This document shows positions 34,673 to 46,125 of a DNA stretch of 64,000 bases, in pieces. The notes under the pieces were generated by a model that worked only from the letters and a program-made list of their open reading frames with translations, was not told the DNA's origin and did not search any database. Every line of letters begins with the position of its first letter. The stretch's first letter is position 1. This DNA is from Nephrocerus scutellatus (taxonomy: Eukaryota > Arthropoda > Insecta > Diptera > Pipunculidae). The DNA lies in the NCBI GenBank assembly GCA_947095585.1, contig OX352761.1, positions 129,238,277 through 129,302,276 on the forward strand. Reading direction: 5' to 3'. The position numbers and the translations under genes are program-made.

Positions 34673-37494
34673 AGCGCCGTAAGTAAAACACTTCAAAGAA
34701 ATTTGCTAGAACATTTCTTAACTAAGAAACATAAATGATACTTGTGTAGAGAATTTTTTTGCATTTTTGTCAAAATAGACAGTTGTGTTCGTGAATATAT
34801 ATAGCAAAAGCGGGTTGCATACGTAATCCCATTGCCAAAATCTCACATCCCACATTTATAGTTATCGGTATCGCTTTTTAAAAGGAAAAACTATCGTATC
34901 ACATTGTTGTGTGTTTACGGGATTTTGTATTTGCGGGATTTAGTACTTACGGGATTTTGGTATGCGAGGTATTAAGCAAATGTTGATTTCAGTATTCCAG
35001 TACTATTACTATTCCAATGAAATAATAGCAGCGACTATTTAAGACCACGAGGGTTCAAACCATACTCTAGAAGAATTCGTCGTCTTAGATGGAACGCGCA
35101 ACTGGAGGGTAACTTGCAATGGACAGGTGTGCGCAATTGAAGGCAGTTAGCAAACGACTGTGAGAATTGGAAAGGCATGTTATTTAAGGAACAGGTTCAC
35201 CCTGAGATGCAACGCCACATAAGTAATTGTTTACGGATCGACAAACTTAATTTTTGTTTTCATGGCTTAAACATGTGGATAAATTGAGCTCCATACCATC
35301 GATTACTTTTTGATTCCAGCTTTTTTTTACATATAGAACTATGAGTATAACCTGTCTCAAAGTTATTAAAAGATTTCGTCTTTTTAAATTCAAAATTGAA
35401 AAAAAAATCATCGAAATATTTGCCTTAACGAATGTCACATTTGTGTTATAGAAAATTTAGGCCGACCTTCAAGAAATTCACGAGGTAAAATCTATCTTTA
35501 ACCGGATAAAAATAGTTACAGAGGACGGGGCATTTGCTTAATATGCACCTAGACATTTGTTCAAAATTTAAGCTTGAGTTGATATCACTATTTTCGTTTA
35601 TTTTTTACCAATTACTCCGAAATTTTTAATAAAATATTGTTAATATACAAGTAATCGATAACCAATCCGTAATTTTTTGAAAAAGTATTAATTGGTCTAT
35701 AAAGTTCTGATAAAGTCAGTACTACGTGCTCGATTAAATTATTGTTACCTGATAAATATTCTCTTCTTTGACTGTTGCTTTGTGTTCAAGTTTCGTCACA
35801 TAAAATACAATGCCAAATATTGGTCTTGATTAGCTTTTCGATTAAAGTTCGGAAGCAATTTTTGTATCAGTCTACCAGCGTCTTGTCAGTCAAGTCGAGT
35901 AAGCTTTTCTTTTATTTCCGTTTGTATTGTATTGTATAGAGTACATCGACTTTCTTTGCGTGACTCGGTGCATTGAGCAAACCACACGTCTTTGTTGCAA
36001 ATTATTCAACCACTAAGGATAATGTCTGATTGAAACAAAACAATGGTCGTACTTTTTGCAGGAATACGTTAACAGAGAACGGAAACACTAAATTTCACCC
36101 TTAGAATAATGAAATCCTTTTTTGTTTGTATGCATCCTGTTTATACAAGTATTTATTCCATTACAAGTTAAAACAAAGTTAGTTTAAGTGCAGTCTATTT
36201 TTGCGCGGAAAGTCATTGTATGGGCTATGGCACCCTGCAACCCTTTCGGTGTAGTTATATTACAATGAATGGATATTGAATACTAGGGGAGCACTTTAGT
36301 TGATTGGAAACCGTGTCTATTGAAAGTTAAACAAAGTACTAATGATTCCTATAGCAGTGTGCTCGTTGCAAGTGTGTGCAAGTTTGGTTGACGTGTTTCA
36401 CAGTCTCGTGCTTTTCAACCTTATTCTATGCTATATCGTCATCGCTGATTAATAACCTTCGTAAATAAAATTGTTTTTACTTTTCCGGTTATTACCCCTA
36501 ATGAATGAATTCTTCTTTTAAAATGGGGGGATAAGCAAATCACATATGTCGTCCTTACTTCACAAGGTGTATCACTCTTTTATTCTACTAGCACAGACAT
36601 GAATGAAGTTATATTCTTGACGGATATGGAAATCATTTTTCTTATTCAAACGTAAATTTAATTGAAAATTTCATGACCCGGATCACATAACATTGTGGCA
36701 CGTGGATTGCTGTAAGCAAATCCCATCCTGAACCATCGTCTGAATGTTTTCTAGGTAAGACGAACTAAACTTGTTGGGGGATATTAATGCCAATTAAATA
36801 GCAATCAAATAGACATGCAATTTAGTTTTGTGGTTTCGTCCTTTTAGTTGATAGTGAACCGAAGGAAATACTAGTTTTAAAGTTAACCTTTACAACCTCA
36901 GAAAATGTTAAAGGCATTTCCATAGAGACACTTTTTAGTAGCCAATCTTTAGGGGGGAAACATTTTAAATGGTTAACCGACAACCATAATATAATTTTTT
37001 GTGATTCTAAAGTCGTTAAGGTTAAGGTTTTTTGTATCAAGAACTAAGTGCACAAATGCACAATAAATAAACTTACCCTGCCCATGATAGGTCACTGAAT
37101 TATTTATTCGCGGAAATACGCTACTCAAGCTTGGTTCATTGCTGGCTGTTGCAGTTTGCATAAATTAATACGAGTACACGCAGTCAGATATATCTGTCCA
37201 CTGCTTTCCACTCGAATAATAATTATTATAAAAAGAATGTCAAATTTATGTCAATTAGGAATAAATGCTCCTGCATTTGGTATACACATTTAATACTGCA
37301 ACGATTTTATGCTAACGTTGCATGAAATTGTATTACTCGAACAAGGATTTACTTCAATGGATCGAACGATGTTAGTAGAACTTGAAGAATTAATTACAAG
37401 AGTTGAAGTGAGTTGACTTTCATGTCCAAGTTAGTGAGCAGCATTTGCTCCGATACAACTCATTAATTTCGTTTAAGTGGGATATCATTAAAGG
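34673..37494. other. No gene seen apart from a small LINE remnant
   Basis: AT-rich. Apart from the decayed RTE-like C-terminus at 35060-35225, no coding or repeat signal was found. Confidence 0.6.
35060..35225 (+). mobile_element. Possible RTE-like C-terminal remnant
   Basis: The frame RRLRWNAQLEGNLQWTGVRN, then RQLANDCENWKGMLFKE, resembles the end of RTE-like proteins (family pattern RWxDxVxxDLxxLGVxNWRxLAxDRxxWK). It is short and contains a stop, so this is tentative. Confidence 0.5.
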
Positions 37495-37640
37495 TTTTAT
37501 TAATCGTGATGTTATGCCAAACTAAATGGCATCGGCTCAATATCGGGACTGGTGGAAAGATTTTTTGAATGTGACCAGGACCGGATCCCGATAGTAGAAC
37601 CAAATATAATGATGATGATGATTATGTTATGAGCTGAAAG
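37495..37640 (+). mobile_element. RTE-like 3' terminal fragment with GAT tail
   Basis: ATGGCATCGGCTC, ATCGGGACTGGTGGA, AGATTTTTT and TAGAACCAAATATAATGATG match the 3' end of the RTE copy at 48330-48416. It ends in a (GAT)n tail (about 37608-37622). Confidence 0.75.
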
Positions 37641-37720
37641 CAATAAGTTCCACTTTGTCATTATAAAGCACTTTTTTGTAGCAAAACAGTTCATTTGATG
37701 ATTGCAACTGAATACATATA

Positions 37721-38350
37721 CAGGGTGCATCCGTTAAGGTGGCAAATACTTAAAGGGGTGATTCCCTTTAAGTGGTGGTTAATTTCGTGAAAAAAATCGT
37801 ATGGAAGGGGGGTGTCTGCGGTGTACGTGCGTTTTAATGCGAAGAGTCATACTTTTGACCTTACATCATTTCACACCCTGTAACGCTTGAACGCTTCTAG
37901 CTACAAGGTCATTATTGGTCGTTTCAATTTTTTTTTATAAATTATATTTACAAACACGATTATTTCGAGAAATGCTCTCGGACACATTTTTTTGACTAAT
38001 GTAGTATTAAAGCCTATTCAATTTCCTACAAATCCATGGTAAAATATCTGTGCATTCGGTCAACAAGAGCGAGATAGTGCGGATTGTATTACTACTACTA
38101 CGTTTAAGAAGAGTTGCATGACGTCACAGTGTTTCTACAGCAACAGTGCAACAAAATTACACGTGGAATGGATGGTCTCGTACCACTTCACTCCAGTGCA
38201 TAATCCGCGTCAAACGGACTTGCCAAGAAAGACCTAATTTTTCGAGTTAAAGGGGGTGAAAATAGACACCACAACAATACGAATTTTTTTTCGAAATTAA
38301 CCAAGAAATCACCCCTTTAAGTATTTGCCACCTTAATGGATAGCACCCTA
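37721..38350. mobile_element. Non-autonomous DNA element with long terminal inverted repeats
   Basis: Left end AGGGTGCATCCGTTAAGG, GTGGCAAATACTTAAAGG and GGTGATT; right end the inverse of AGGGTGCTATCCATTAAGG, GTGGCAAATACTTAAAGG and GGTGATT. After a short divergent patch both ends continue with TTAATTTCG and an A-rich tract. The repeats are thus about 75 bp. The 630-bp element has no open frame. Ends of CAGGGTG type next to TA suggest the Tc1/mariner superfamily, which is inference. A reversed partial copy of the interior (38085-38250) is at 50525-50670. Confidence 0.82.
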
Positions 38351-38399
38351 TTATTAGTGACTGTTAAATCCTCTGCATTCCTAGTATGTGCGTTGACGA

Positions 38400-38745
38400 C
38401 AATCTCCGTTTTAATTACGACTAAGTTGGGACTTAATATATTGTGAAATGCTTTTGCTTTCAAAAACGGCGCAAAGAGTATTTTACAACTTTAGGTTACT
38501 ATTTACATGCCATTAATTTTGCCTAAACTTGAGTCAAACTTTCAACTCTGGCAAGGGTAGCCTAATTCTAATTGTCATCTACCATCTACTAAAGTACTCA
38601 GAATTGCGCGATAAACCTTACAAGTGACCAAAACACTGCAAAGTTTGGCAATCGACTCACTGGAGCATCGCAGGAATGTTTTCTAGCAGTCACAGATATG
38701 AAGTTTTTTCTAATAGCGATGTCAATTCAACTCGGAGATTATGCA
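38400..38745 (+). mobile_element. Decayed CR1-like LINE fragment
   Basis: Words such as ATCTACTAAAGTACTCAGAA, TTGCGCGATAAA and ACTGGAGCATCGCAGGAA parallel 29567-29655 of the CR1-like copy. In protein terms these are the LxRIQIRAIKL and SLEHRRN blocks. It is heavily mutated. Confidence 0.65.
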
Positions 38746-41140
38746 TCTACATAAAGTTTATTTTTTAGTTTCTAGTTTCTTTTGTACCAGAATCAGAAAT
38801 ATTAAAAAAAATGTAGATTGTTGTCCAGATTAATAAGAATAAGTTCTGAAATCCGAGTCTTATGTATATATTTTTCTTACCCCTCATAATTTTGTTATTA
38901 AAATTCAACTGCAACATCACCCATAGCCACAAATACTTACAAGTCCTGTTCGGTTCAAAAATAAATAATTGGGAAATATCCAAAAAGTGCACTATGTACC
39001 TGCAAAGATAAAGGACAATAAATTGATTATTAGTAAATGTGTATTATCATGATTTAAAAAAATTTAATTTGAAACAAAAAATAAAATGGCAAGATGTTTT
39101 CCTATTGACTTCAAGTAGCAAGTAGCATAAAACAAACAAATAATTTATAGTCAATAATTACTTACTGTGCAATTCAATAGTTCTTATATCAAAGCTGAAG
39201 TTTTAGTTTCGAAAACGTACCTCCTTAGAGACAAATACCTCTGGCTATAGAAGACTTACAGCAACAAAAATAATACGAGTACACTTGATTGCAATCAAAC
39301 AAAAAACAGAAAAAAAACTTCTCTAAAGTAACGATTAAAAGCGCGAAAACTGCAATAGCCAAGGCCAAACAGCAAGCTCAGCAAATGAGCATTTCTTCCC
39401 CAAACAAGCAAACATTCATCATCAATTCTAAAAGTTAAGAGCATTTACCATGGCAAATCATCGATTTTCCTGAATGTATTCTTGGAAGTTGATCTACCTA
39501 TTACCATTACTTTTTAACTTTGGAAGCGTAAACCAACAATCCGGAAATACAATTCTACCGTCGAAAGGAAGGACAATGTGTAAATTGTTACCAAGTCTAA
39601 TGTCGATATCTTTCTAATATCTTTCATATTTCTATGTAAAAATTCAGTGGGCTCAGTTGAATAATAATAATAATAATAATAGTCGGCGCGACAGACCACT
39701 GCGGTCCAAAGCCTAGCTTCTCGCAACATTTGTGTTGAGCATGCATATTTTTGGACACACAAAATGAGAATTGAGTAACTTTCCGTAACAAGTTATTACT
39801 TTCAGACTTTTCTCATACTTTCGCGAGTTGAATTCAGTTAAGTAGTCAAACGAACATGTTTAGATGTGACAGCTGACAAGTTATTCCAATTCAACAGAAA
39901 TCAACCTGCGGCGGAACTATTTAGCCCAATTAAACAAGGGTGGTTTGTATTGCACTTTTGTAGGTAAAAAAAATCGTACCGCTAAAATTCGTCAGCTGGA
40001 TTTTTGCACCGGTAAATATCCAGTCACCTTTACGGTGCATTTAGTATAATCGATGAAAGGATAGAGAGTAATGAAAAACTTTTGCAGGCGGTTTACTCGT
40101 AATACTACACCGCAATTGTCTTTCTAGTAAGTCCTCATGAAAGGATAGGTGGATCCAATCGACCAGATAGTGCAATAATTGCCCATTCCTTGGTTTTTAA
40201 TGGTCTGAAATGATGTAAACTGTAATGGAAGAGCGCATTGCGCACAGAAAGGAAATGTGCACTTATCTACTCGTTGTGGTTTTATGTAGTCGACAACCAA
40301 CCAACATGCCAGACATCGACTTCTTCATGTTATTTAAAAAGGAGCTATTTTATTTCCACTACTTGTTTGTTTGGTTATTGATCCTTGCAGGGATGGAGAT
40401 GATGGCTTAGGCTGTAAATCCGCTCCTTACGGCTTAGGGCATTACATATCAGGTGTGCTACATTTCACGACAGTGCAAGTGTGCAACTCTTAGTTGAACC
40501 AACTCAAAGTGAAGTTAAACGTATCCAATGGATTAATCAACTTTATTTATTGTTGCTTTCGTGCGGTGGTTTCATTTTTTTTAATTTGGTTTTTCTTTAT
40601 CGAATTTTATGTGATGCAGCTCTGTTGCATGACTAAGAAAACTACTGTTTCTCGCTTGCTTTATGCAAGTTATTAAAACGACTACAATGAACCGCCGGCC
40701 GGTCTGAGTACTCTGGTGTGGTTTTTATCACACCTACACTCCAAACTATATTAGAAGCTGAAAGGAAAGTTTGTCATTAACAAAGGCTGGTTTATTGCAT
40801 TGAACAAAATATCGCTTTCACAGCTAATGAAAGATTTAACGTTAAGATAGTTATTCACTTCGAAATAGTATGCCAATAAGGTCTTAGCTCCTTAATAGTA
40901 GAAGAGAATTAGAAAACTCTTCAACGCTACTTAACGCACGAAGAGTTGGGACGAATATAGGTTCGCCCTTACAAAGTACAACTCTGAATTAAGACGACCC
41001 AAACGTTCCGCTCCGCCGCTTGCCGCTTACTGCGTGGCCTTAGCCTTAGTCATACATTCATTCGTCCTCAAAATCATGAAGAGACTCATTGATGTTCAAT
41101 TTAGAGTACGGTTAGAATTGCCTACCCCTCCGCCACTCAA
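38746..41140. other. No gene seen except a SINE tail
   Basis: AT-rich. Positions 39651-39730 carry the reversed SINE 3' end. CCGGCCGGTCTGA at about 40695 is shared with 23461. No conserved frame. Confidence 0.6.
39651..39730 (-). mobile_element. SINE 3' tail fragment
   Basis: On the minus strand: GCGAGAAGCTAGGCTTTGGA, CCGCAGTGGTCTGTCGCGCC, GACTATTATTATT. This matches the 3' end of the SINE at 53690-53740, with a longer ATT tail. Confidence 0.75.
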
Positions 41141-41149
41141 ATCAGTTTG

Positions 41150-41610
41150 CGTAAAATAAAGGCAAAAGCACAGAACGTGCACTTCACTACATTGTAAAGA
41201 AGATAGAAGGAACTTTTCGTTCTAAGAAAGCGGCACTGTGTGCCTTCTTCAACATTGAGGCCGCTTTCGATAACAATGACTACTCTATTTCAATGGCAAT
41301 CAGTAGCAGAGGTATTGAAGTCTCGACCAATCATTGCTCATTAATCAGGCTCTTTTCCTACAAGGAAACCCTGTGACTTGCGAAGTTACCTTAACAAAAA
41401 TGGTGTGGGCTCAGAGACAGAATATATAGGTTCTGCTCGGAGGATGAAGAGTCATCCGAGCACATTCTCTGTAAATGCCCAGCAATACTTTGGTTAAGGA
41501 GACGCATCTTTCACAAGGAAATATGCGGAGTTGAGAAATTCCGCGACTAAGGATATACTATCGTTCATTAGGGAGGAGGTACGTCTCTTAGAATAAACAA
41601 ACCCTATGAC
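41150..41610 (+). mobile_element. Jockey-type LINE, internally deleted
   Basis: HYIVKKIEGTFRSKKAALCA, FFNIEAAFDNNDYSIS (RT domain A; the usual LDIEGAFD has become FNIEAAFD) then jumps to the C-terminal zinc region CRFCSEDEESSEHILCKCPA, ILWLRRRIFHKEICG. It is the same family as 31310-32950 (VWAQRQN and RINKP ends agree). It has frameshifts. Confidence 0.85.
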
Positions 41611-41619
41611 ACAATATAT

Positions 41620-41880
41620 AATACTCGGAATATAAAAAATTCTATTTTGGACTTAGACACTCACAAAATTTCAGCTCTCTAGGTCATGTGGAAGTTGGTT
41701 ATAAAGGACCTCAAAGAAGTCGAAAAAAAATTCAAACAATCACACGCGACATACTCGGAATATAAAAAATGCTATTTTGGGTTAAAAAGGAGCTAAAAGT
41801 GGTCGAAAATACAGACAAAAAGGGGTCAAGTCAAGTTGAATAAAAGTTTTTAATTACATATTTCCATCATTACTTGTGAT
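41620..41880 (-). repeat. Tandem-repeat family locus 1 (inverted)
   Basis: Read on the minus strand it contains TCGACTTCTTTGAGGTCC, AACCAACTTCCACATGACC and GAGCTGAAATTTTGTGAGTG, the same words as 45440-46125 and 60690-61110. ACTCGGAATATAAAAAATNC is duplicated inside it (about 41620 and 41753). Confidence 0.75.
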
Positions 41881-43255
41881 CTTCGACACTTTGACTTTTT
41901 GCACCCTTGCGCTTATTTCTCCTGATATTAGCGTTTTTGCTCGCAATTTCCTCTTAAAGTTTTTGACTTCTAAACTTTGACATTGGGAAATTTTTTCCTA
42001 GTTTTTCACTCCTACATTTGTCAACCAATAACCATACCGTTAAGCTTTTACCATACCAAAGGTAGAAAAGAAAGACAGAGTTATTGTTGTCCTTATGCAT
42101 GGAATTCTTAGGCAAACATTGTTTGAAGTGGTAATTTTACTGTTATGCAATTTGATTATTTAATTGAAAAAATCTACATATGTACCAATTCTTAATTCAA
42201 TGTATCACTAAGCAATTTAATTTGTATAATTATTTGCAAAAAGCGAATCAAATAATTTAAAATTATTAAAGAGTCACACAATTCACCAACTTAGGAAATC
42301 TTTGAATAATATAAATGGTTTTCAAACTCTGTATTAAGTTTCGTCATAAATAAACATCATCAATTGCACACCACGCTTCATTGCAGAAACTCGAATTCTC
42401 TCGAAAATTTAATTCTAAAGAAATAAGACAAATCATAAAGTCCGCATCTGGATATTCGCAGTCAAACTTTCAAAGTTTATTCAAAAAGCAAAGCTGCAAT
42501 TTTCTACTAAGTCTTGGAAATAAGTTCAAAAAGTTGAACTATGTTTTCTATAAAACAAAAGAATAAGATCCCAAATGCAGACAACCAAAAGTTGGACTTT
42601 TTCGTGAGGAACTGAAAGCAATTGGTGGGGAAAACTTAGTCACCCAATGTATATCCAGCGAAATGTTTATCTCGATAAATTTGAATCTTAAACTAGAAAG
42701 CGAACTAATTCCAAGAGGCAATTTAGACAGGCGAAACAGTGAAACTAAAATTCAAACTTTATTCCGAACTCAAGAAAAGAAAAGGAAACGGTATTTCTCC
42801 ATGGTGAAATGTTTTCTACACTCTTCCTTCTTGCTTCAGCATGAACCGGTTATTATTTTAAAACAATATGTGACTTTCCTAATCAAGTTTGAATCTTAGT
42901 TCGTTTGTATCACATTTGCAGAAAAATTTAAAAGTGAAAATTCCAAATGACTCAAAACTTAGTTTTTAACAATTAATCTGATAGAAAGTTCGAGTATTTC
43001 ACTGGTACTTTTTGTATCAAAATTTAAATTGCCAACTCCAAACAACGTTAACAAATAATAATGGAATAATGATGAAACGTGAAGACATTTTGCAATATTC
43101 AAAAGGATGGGCAATTTAAAAGTTTGTTTTTAAATCATAAGCTATGGCAACACTTTTTTCAACGAATTGCTTGAAATTTTGACAGCTTGTCAGTCTGACA
43201 TTCCGCGGAACGAAACAATCATGTTTTCTCGTTTTGAAATATGCTTTACCCGCAT
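41881..43255. other. No gene seen
   Basis: AT-rich. The open frames at 42381-42566 and 42663-42899 show no family signature and look accidental. Confidence 0.6.
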
Positions 43256-43800
43256 TTGGGTAGTAAACCACAGCCACTACGTAAGTCAAGCCCAGAACGA
43301 AACTAGGTCCTCAGACAAAAGTTGGCCCAGACTCAGCTAACCTCCAAAGAGATCAACCTTATCTGTGGGCGGAGACCAACTCCCGTAGTACCAACGCGAC
43401 CTTGGTGAGATCTTACATCAAATGCCTCAGCTCGTTCAGTGTGAGTGCCTGGGCGAAGTAAAGCTAACGCTACAGCACATCGTCCGGAACCCCATCCCCA
43501 TCATTTGTCACTAGGATAGCAAGCTCCTAGGCCGCCACGGTCCTGCAGTGTACGACTAGACTACTAAATACGAAGACAGTACCCATTCTAGACATTCTAA
43601 GTACTAGTAGCCCATTGTGGGTCGCTAAATTACGAAGACATTGCCCATACTTGAGCATACTCTAAGTACCCGCGGCCCATTTTATTTATCTTCCGTGAGC
43701 CCAAGCCCAGGGTTAGGAAGCAGCTGGACCCCACCACGGTGTTGTAACCCTGATTGGGGTACTATCATGGCGTAACACTGATACTTAAACGAGTATGAGT
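43256..43800. repeat. GC-rich island with a duplicated ~65-bp unit
   Basis: Base composition is markedly more GC-rich than the surroundings. Two imperfect units follow each other: TACGAAGACAGTACCCAT to GTAGCCCATTGTGGGTCGC (about 43566-43625) and TACGAAGACATTGCCCAT to GCGGCCCATTTT (about 43630-43690). No convincing frame is seen on either strand. It could be untranslated sequence of an unrecognised retrotransposon or an inserted foreign fragment. Confidence 0.55.
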
Positions 43801-45439
43801 AATGAATTAGTTTGCAAAAAATAATCAACCCACTCAAGTGGTGCCGTTGCCACTGACAGGGTAGACTGAAATCAATATTTCATTTACTTACACGCCCCTG
43901 GCAATAATCATATACTGTTTTCCAGAGAGCGGACAACAGAATTTTACCGTCTACCTCTTCGTATTAATTGTCGTCATTTATGCAATAAATTAATTCATCA
44001 ATACAAGGTAAGCTGTTGCTCCTGTTACGCCTTAAATGTTCTCCTCACCTCACCCCCATAACCGAACAAGGACTCATCTGAAGGACGGCCATAAAGCGAC
44101 ACAATGAAACATTTCTTCTACTTTGCTTTACGTTAATTAAGAACGTGAAGCGGCAGAAACATGCTGTGCAAAGTGTAAACAAACGATGATTAATATTATT
44201 TTTCATATACAGACAAGGCTGGCTAAAAAGCCTTCTTCTTCTTAGGTGTTACGCCATTTTCCTCGATAATCATGCTTGTGTCCTCCCTCCCAACCATTAT
44301 TGCCACACCTTATTTAATCGCTTAACGTGCGTTTCGCATACACATTTCATAAATAGATGCTTTCAAAGCTGCCTCTAACCTCATTCATCTGGTGAAAGAA
44401 AATTGATATCCTTTATCGCTCTTCATCTACTCAGAGTTAGTTGGTCAGGAGGAACTTTTGTGTTATGGGTTGTCGTGCTTTTAAGGTGTTTTACTTAGCA
44501 TTGTAGCAGCTTTAATTTAGATTTATTTAATTGATTTCGGAGTGAAACTTCTTGAGGCGCATTGAGAGTAAACTTTAACCGCGTCTTGATATAGATAAAG
44601 TTTTTAACCATTACTTTTCGTCGTCAATTTTGTATTATCGATTTTAAATTCTCATTTTTCAATCGTCAACTTTTGAGTTGAGTTCTGTGCTTCTTACGAT
44701 GTTGACACGATACAATACGTTTTAGAATAATCCCTTTCAGATCGATCCATGCGTACAGGCGACAACAACCGAGCTCGAAAACAAATTCAATCGACTACAC
44801 TCATTCTGTACTTATTATTATTAGTACTAATAAGTGCGAAACAATAGTTTTAAGATCGCCTTTGGCAAAAATTCACAAAAATTATTGAAAAAGTATGATG
44901 CAATTACAATAGTGACGGAACAAGATACGCGTCAAATATCTCAGTATTAAACTGAACGATTTCTTATACGATAAATGCCGATTTTGTTCAAACGATTTGG
45001 GTTGGGATGTAAAAGTGTTGTGCTATTTGGCGTGGTTTTTAGAGAAATAGTTATGTCATCTGGTTAAATATAAGTTATTATTATAAGGAAAGTTCCCGTC
45101 TAAACCGATACAACACAGATTCCCAAATTCCAACCCACTAACAATTATTTATATCTAGGCTTTTGTATCAAACCCTGAATACTACAGAAGAAGTTTAGAA
45201 ATTACCTACATACCTCTATGATTATGCGACAGACAATGCGGATTGATGCTTTGAATGTCCTGCCACGTTTTCTTAACGTCATTTTCAATTCCTTTACGCA
45301 ACCAAAATGGCATCGTATTGTTTAAAAAAAAAAAGTAAAGTTTTGAATTTCACAAACGGCCAATTCAAAATCGACAACCTAGCAACTTTTAATTTAACTT
45401 TAAATGAACCGAGATATTCTGTTTGTTTCAAATTTTTGA
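43801..45439. other. No gene seen
   Basis: AT-rich, no recognised repeat or frame. Confidence 0.6.
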
Positions 45440-46125
45440 GGCCCTTTTTAACCATAGAACCCCGCCAATCTCAATTGAATTTATAAAATATGCATTACTT
45501 TCGGTATTGTAAGTGTGAGTTTGTTTAATTTATTTGACTTTTTCTGTCTGTCTGTTGGATTTTTTCAACTTTTTTGAGCTTCTTCTTAACCACCTTTTAC
45601 GCTTTTCTGAGTACCAGGGTGTGACGCATATCGCGAATCGCATGTGGCGCGTGTAAAGCGTTGGGTTAATCTTTGAAATTAGCCCCACCTTTTTTTAACC
45701 ACCTTCCACACGTCCTAGAAAATTAAAATTATGTGAGTAGCTTATTCTCGGAGGTAATTTCTGAGATTTCGAGTGTGACTCGTGTCGCGATTCGCGTGTG
45801 ATGCCTAATCCTAGAAATAAGCACCTATCATGTCGACTTCTTTAAGGTCCTTTTTAACCACCTTTCATACGAACTAGAGAACTGAAATTTTTTAGCGGCT
45901 CACTTTTATGGGCCATTTCTGAGATCCGGCGTGGGACGATTATCGCGGGTCGCGTGTTGCGTATGTGATGCGTGGAAATTTCGATTTTTCGACTTCTTTG
46001 AGATCCTTTTTAACCAACTTTTACACGTCCTATAGATCTCAAAGTTTGTGCGCGTGTGTCGCAAGTGACGCGTGTGGCGTGTGTCGACGTATAGATAAAA
46101 TTGTGTACCCTAAAAACGAAGTTTA
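45440..46125 (+). repeat. Tandem-repeat family locus 2 (about five units)
   Basis: The word TTTTTAACCANCTTNCACACG recurs near 45446, 45584, 45693, 45851 and 46007, so units are about 110-160 bp. Each unit also has a CGTGTSGCGN(N)TCGCGTGT block. It ends with TGTACCCTAAAAACGAAG, the same terminus as the locus at 60690-61110. Confidence 0.8.

Noticed and set aside
35051..35070. GGGTTCAAACC as a tRNA B box
   Set aside because: No acceptor stem or A box at the right distance. No tRNA could be folded.
39514..39762. Minus-strand open frame with a tyrosine run
   Set aside because: The tyrosines are just the (ATA)n tail of the reversed SINE.
40693..40706. CCGGCCGGTCTGA shared with 23461
   Set aside because: Only about 14 bp agree and the flanks differ. 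Could be chance or a trivial repeat remnant.
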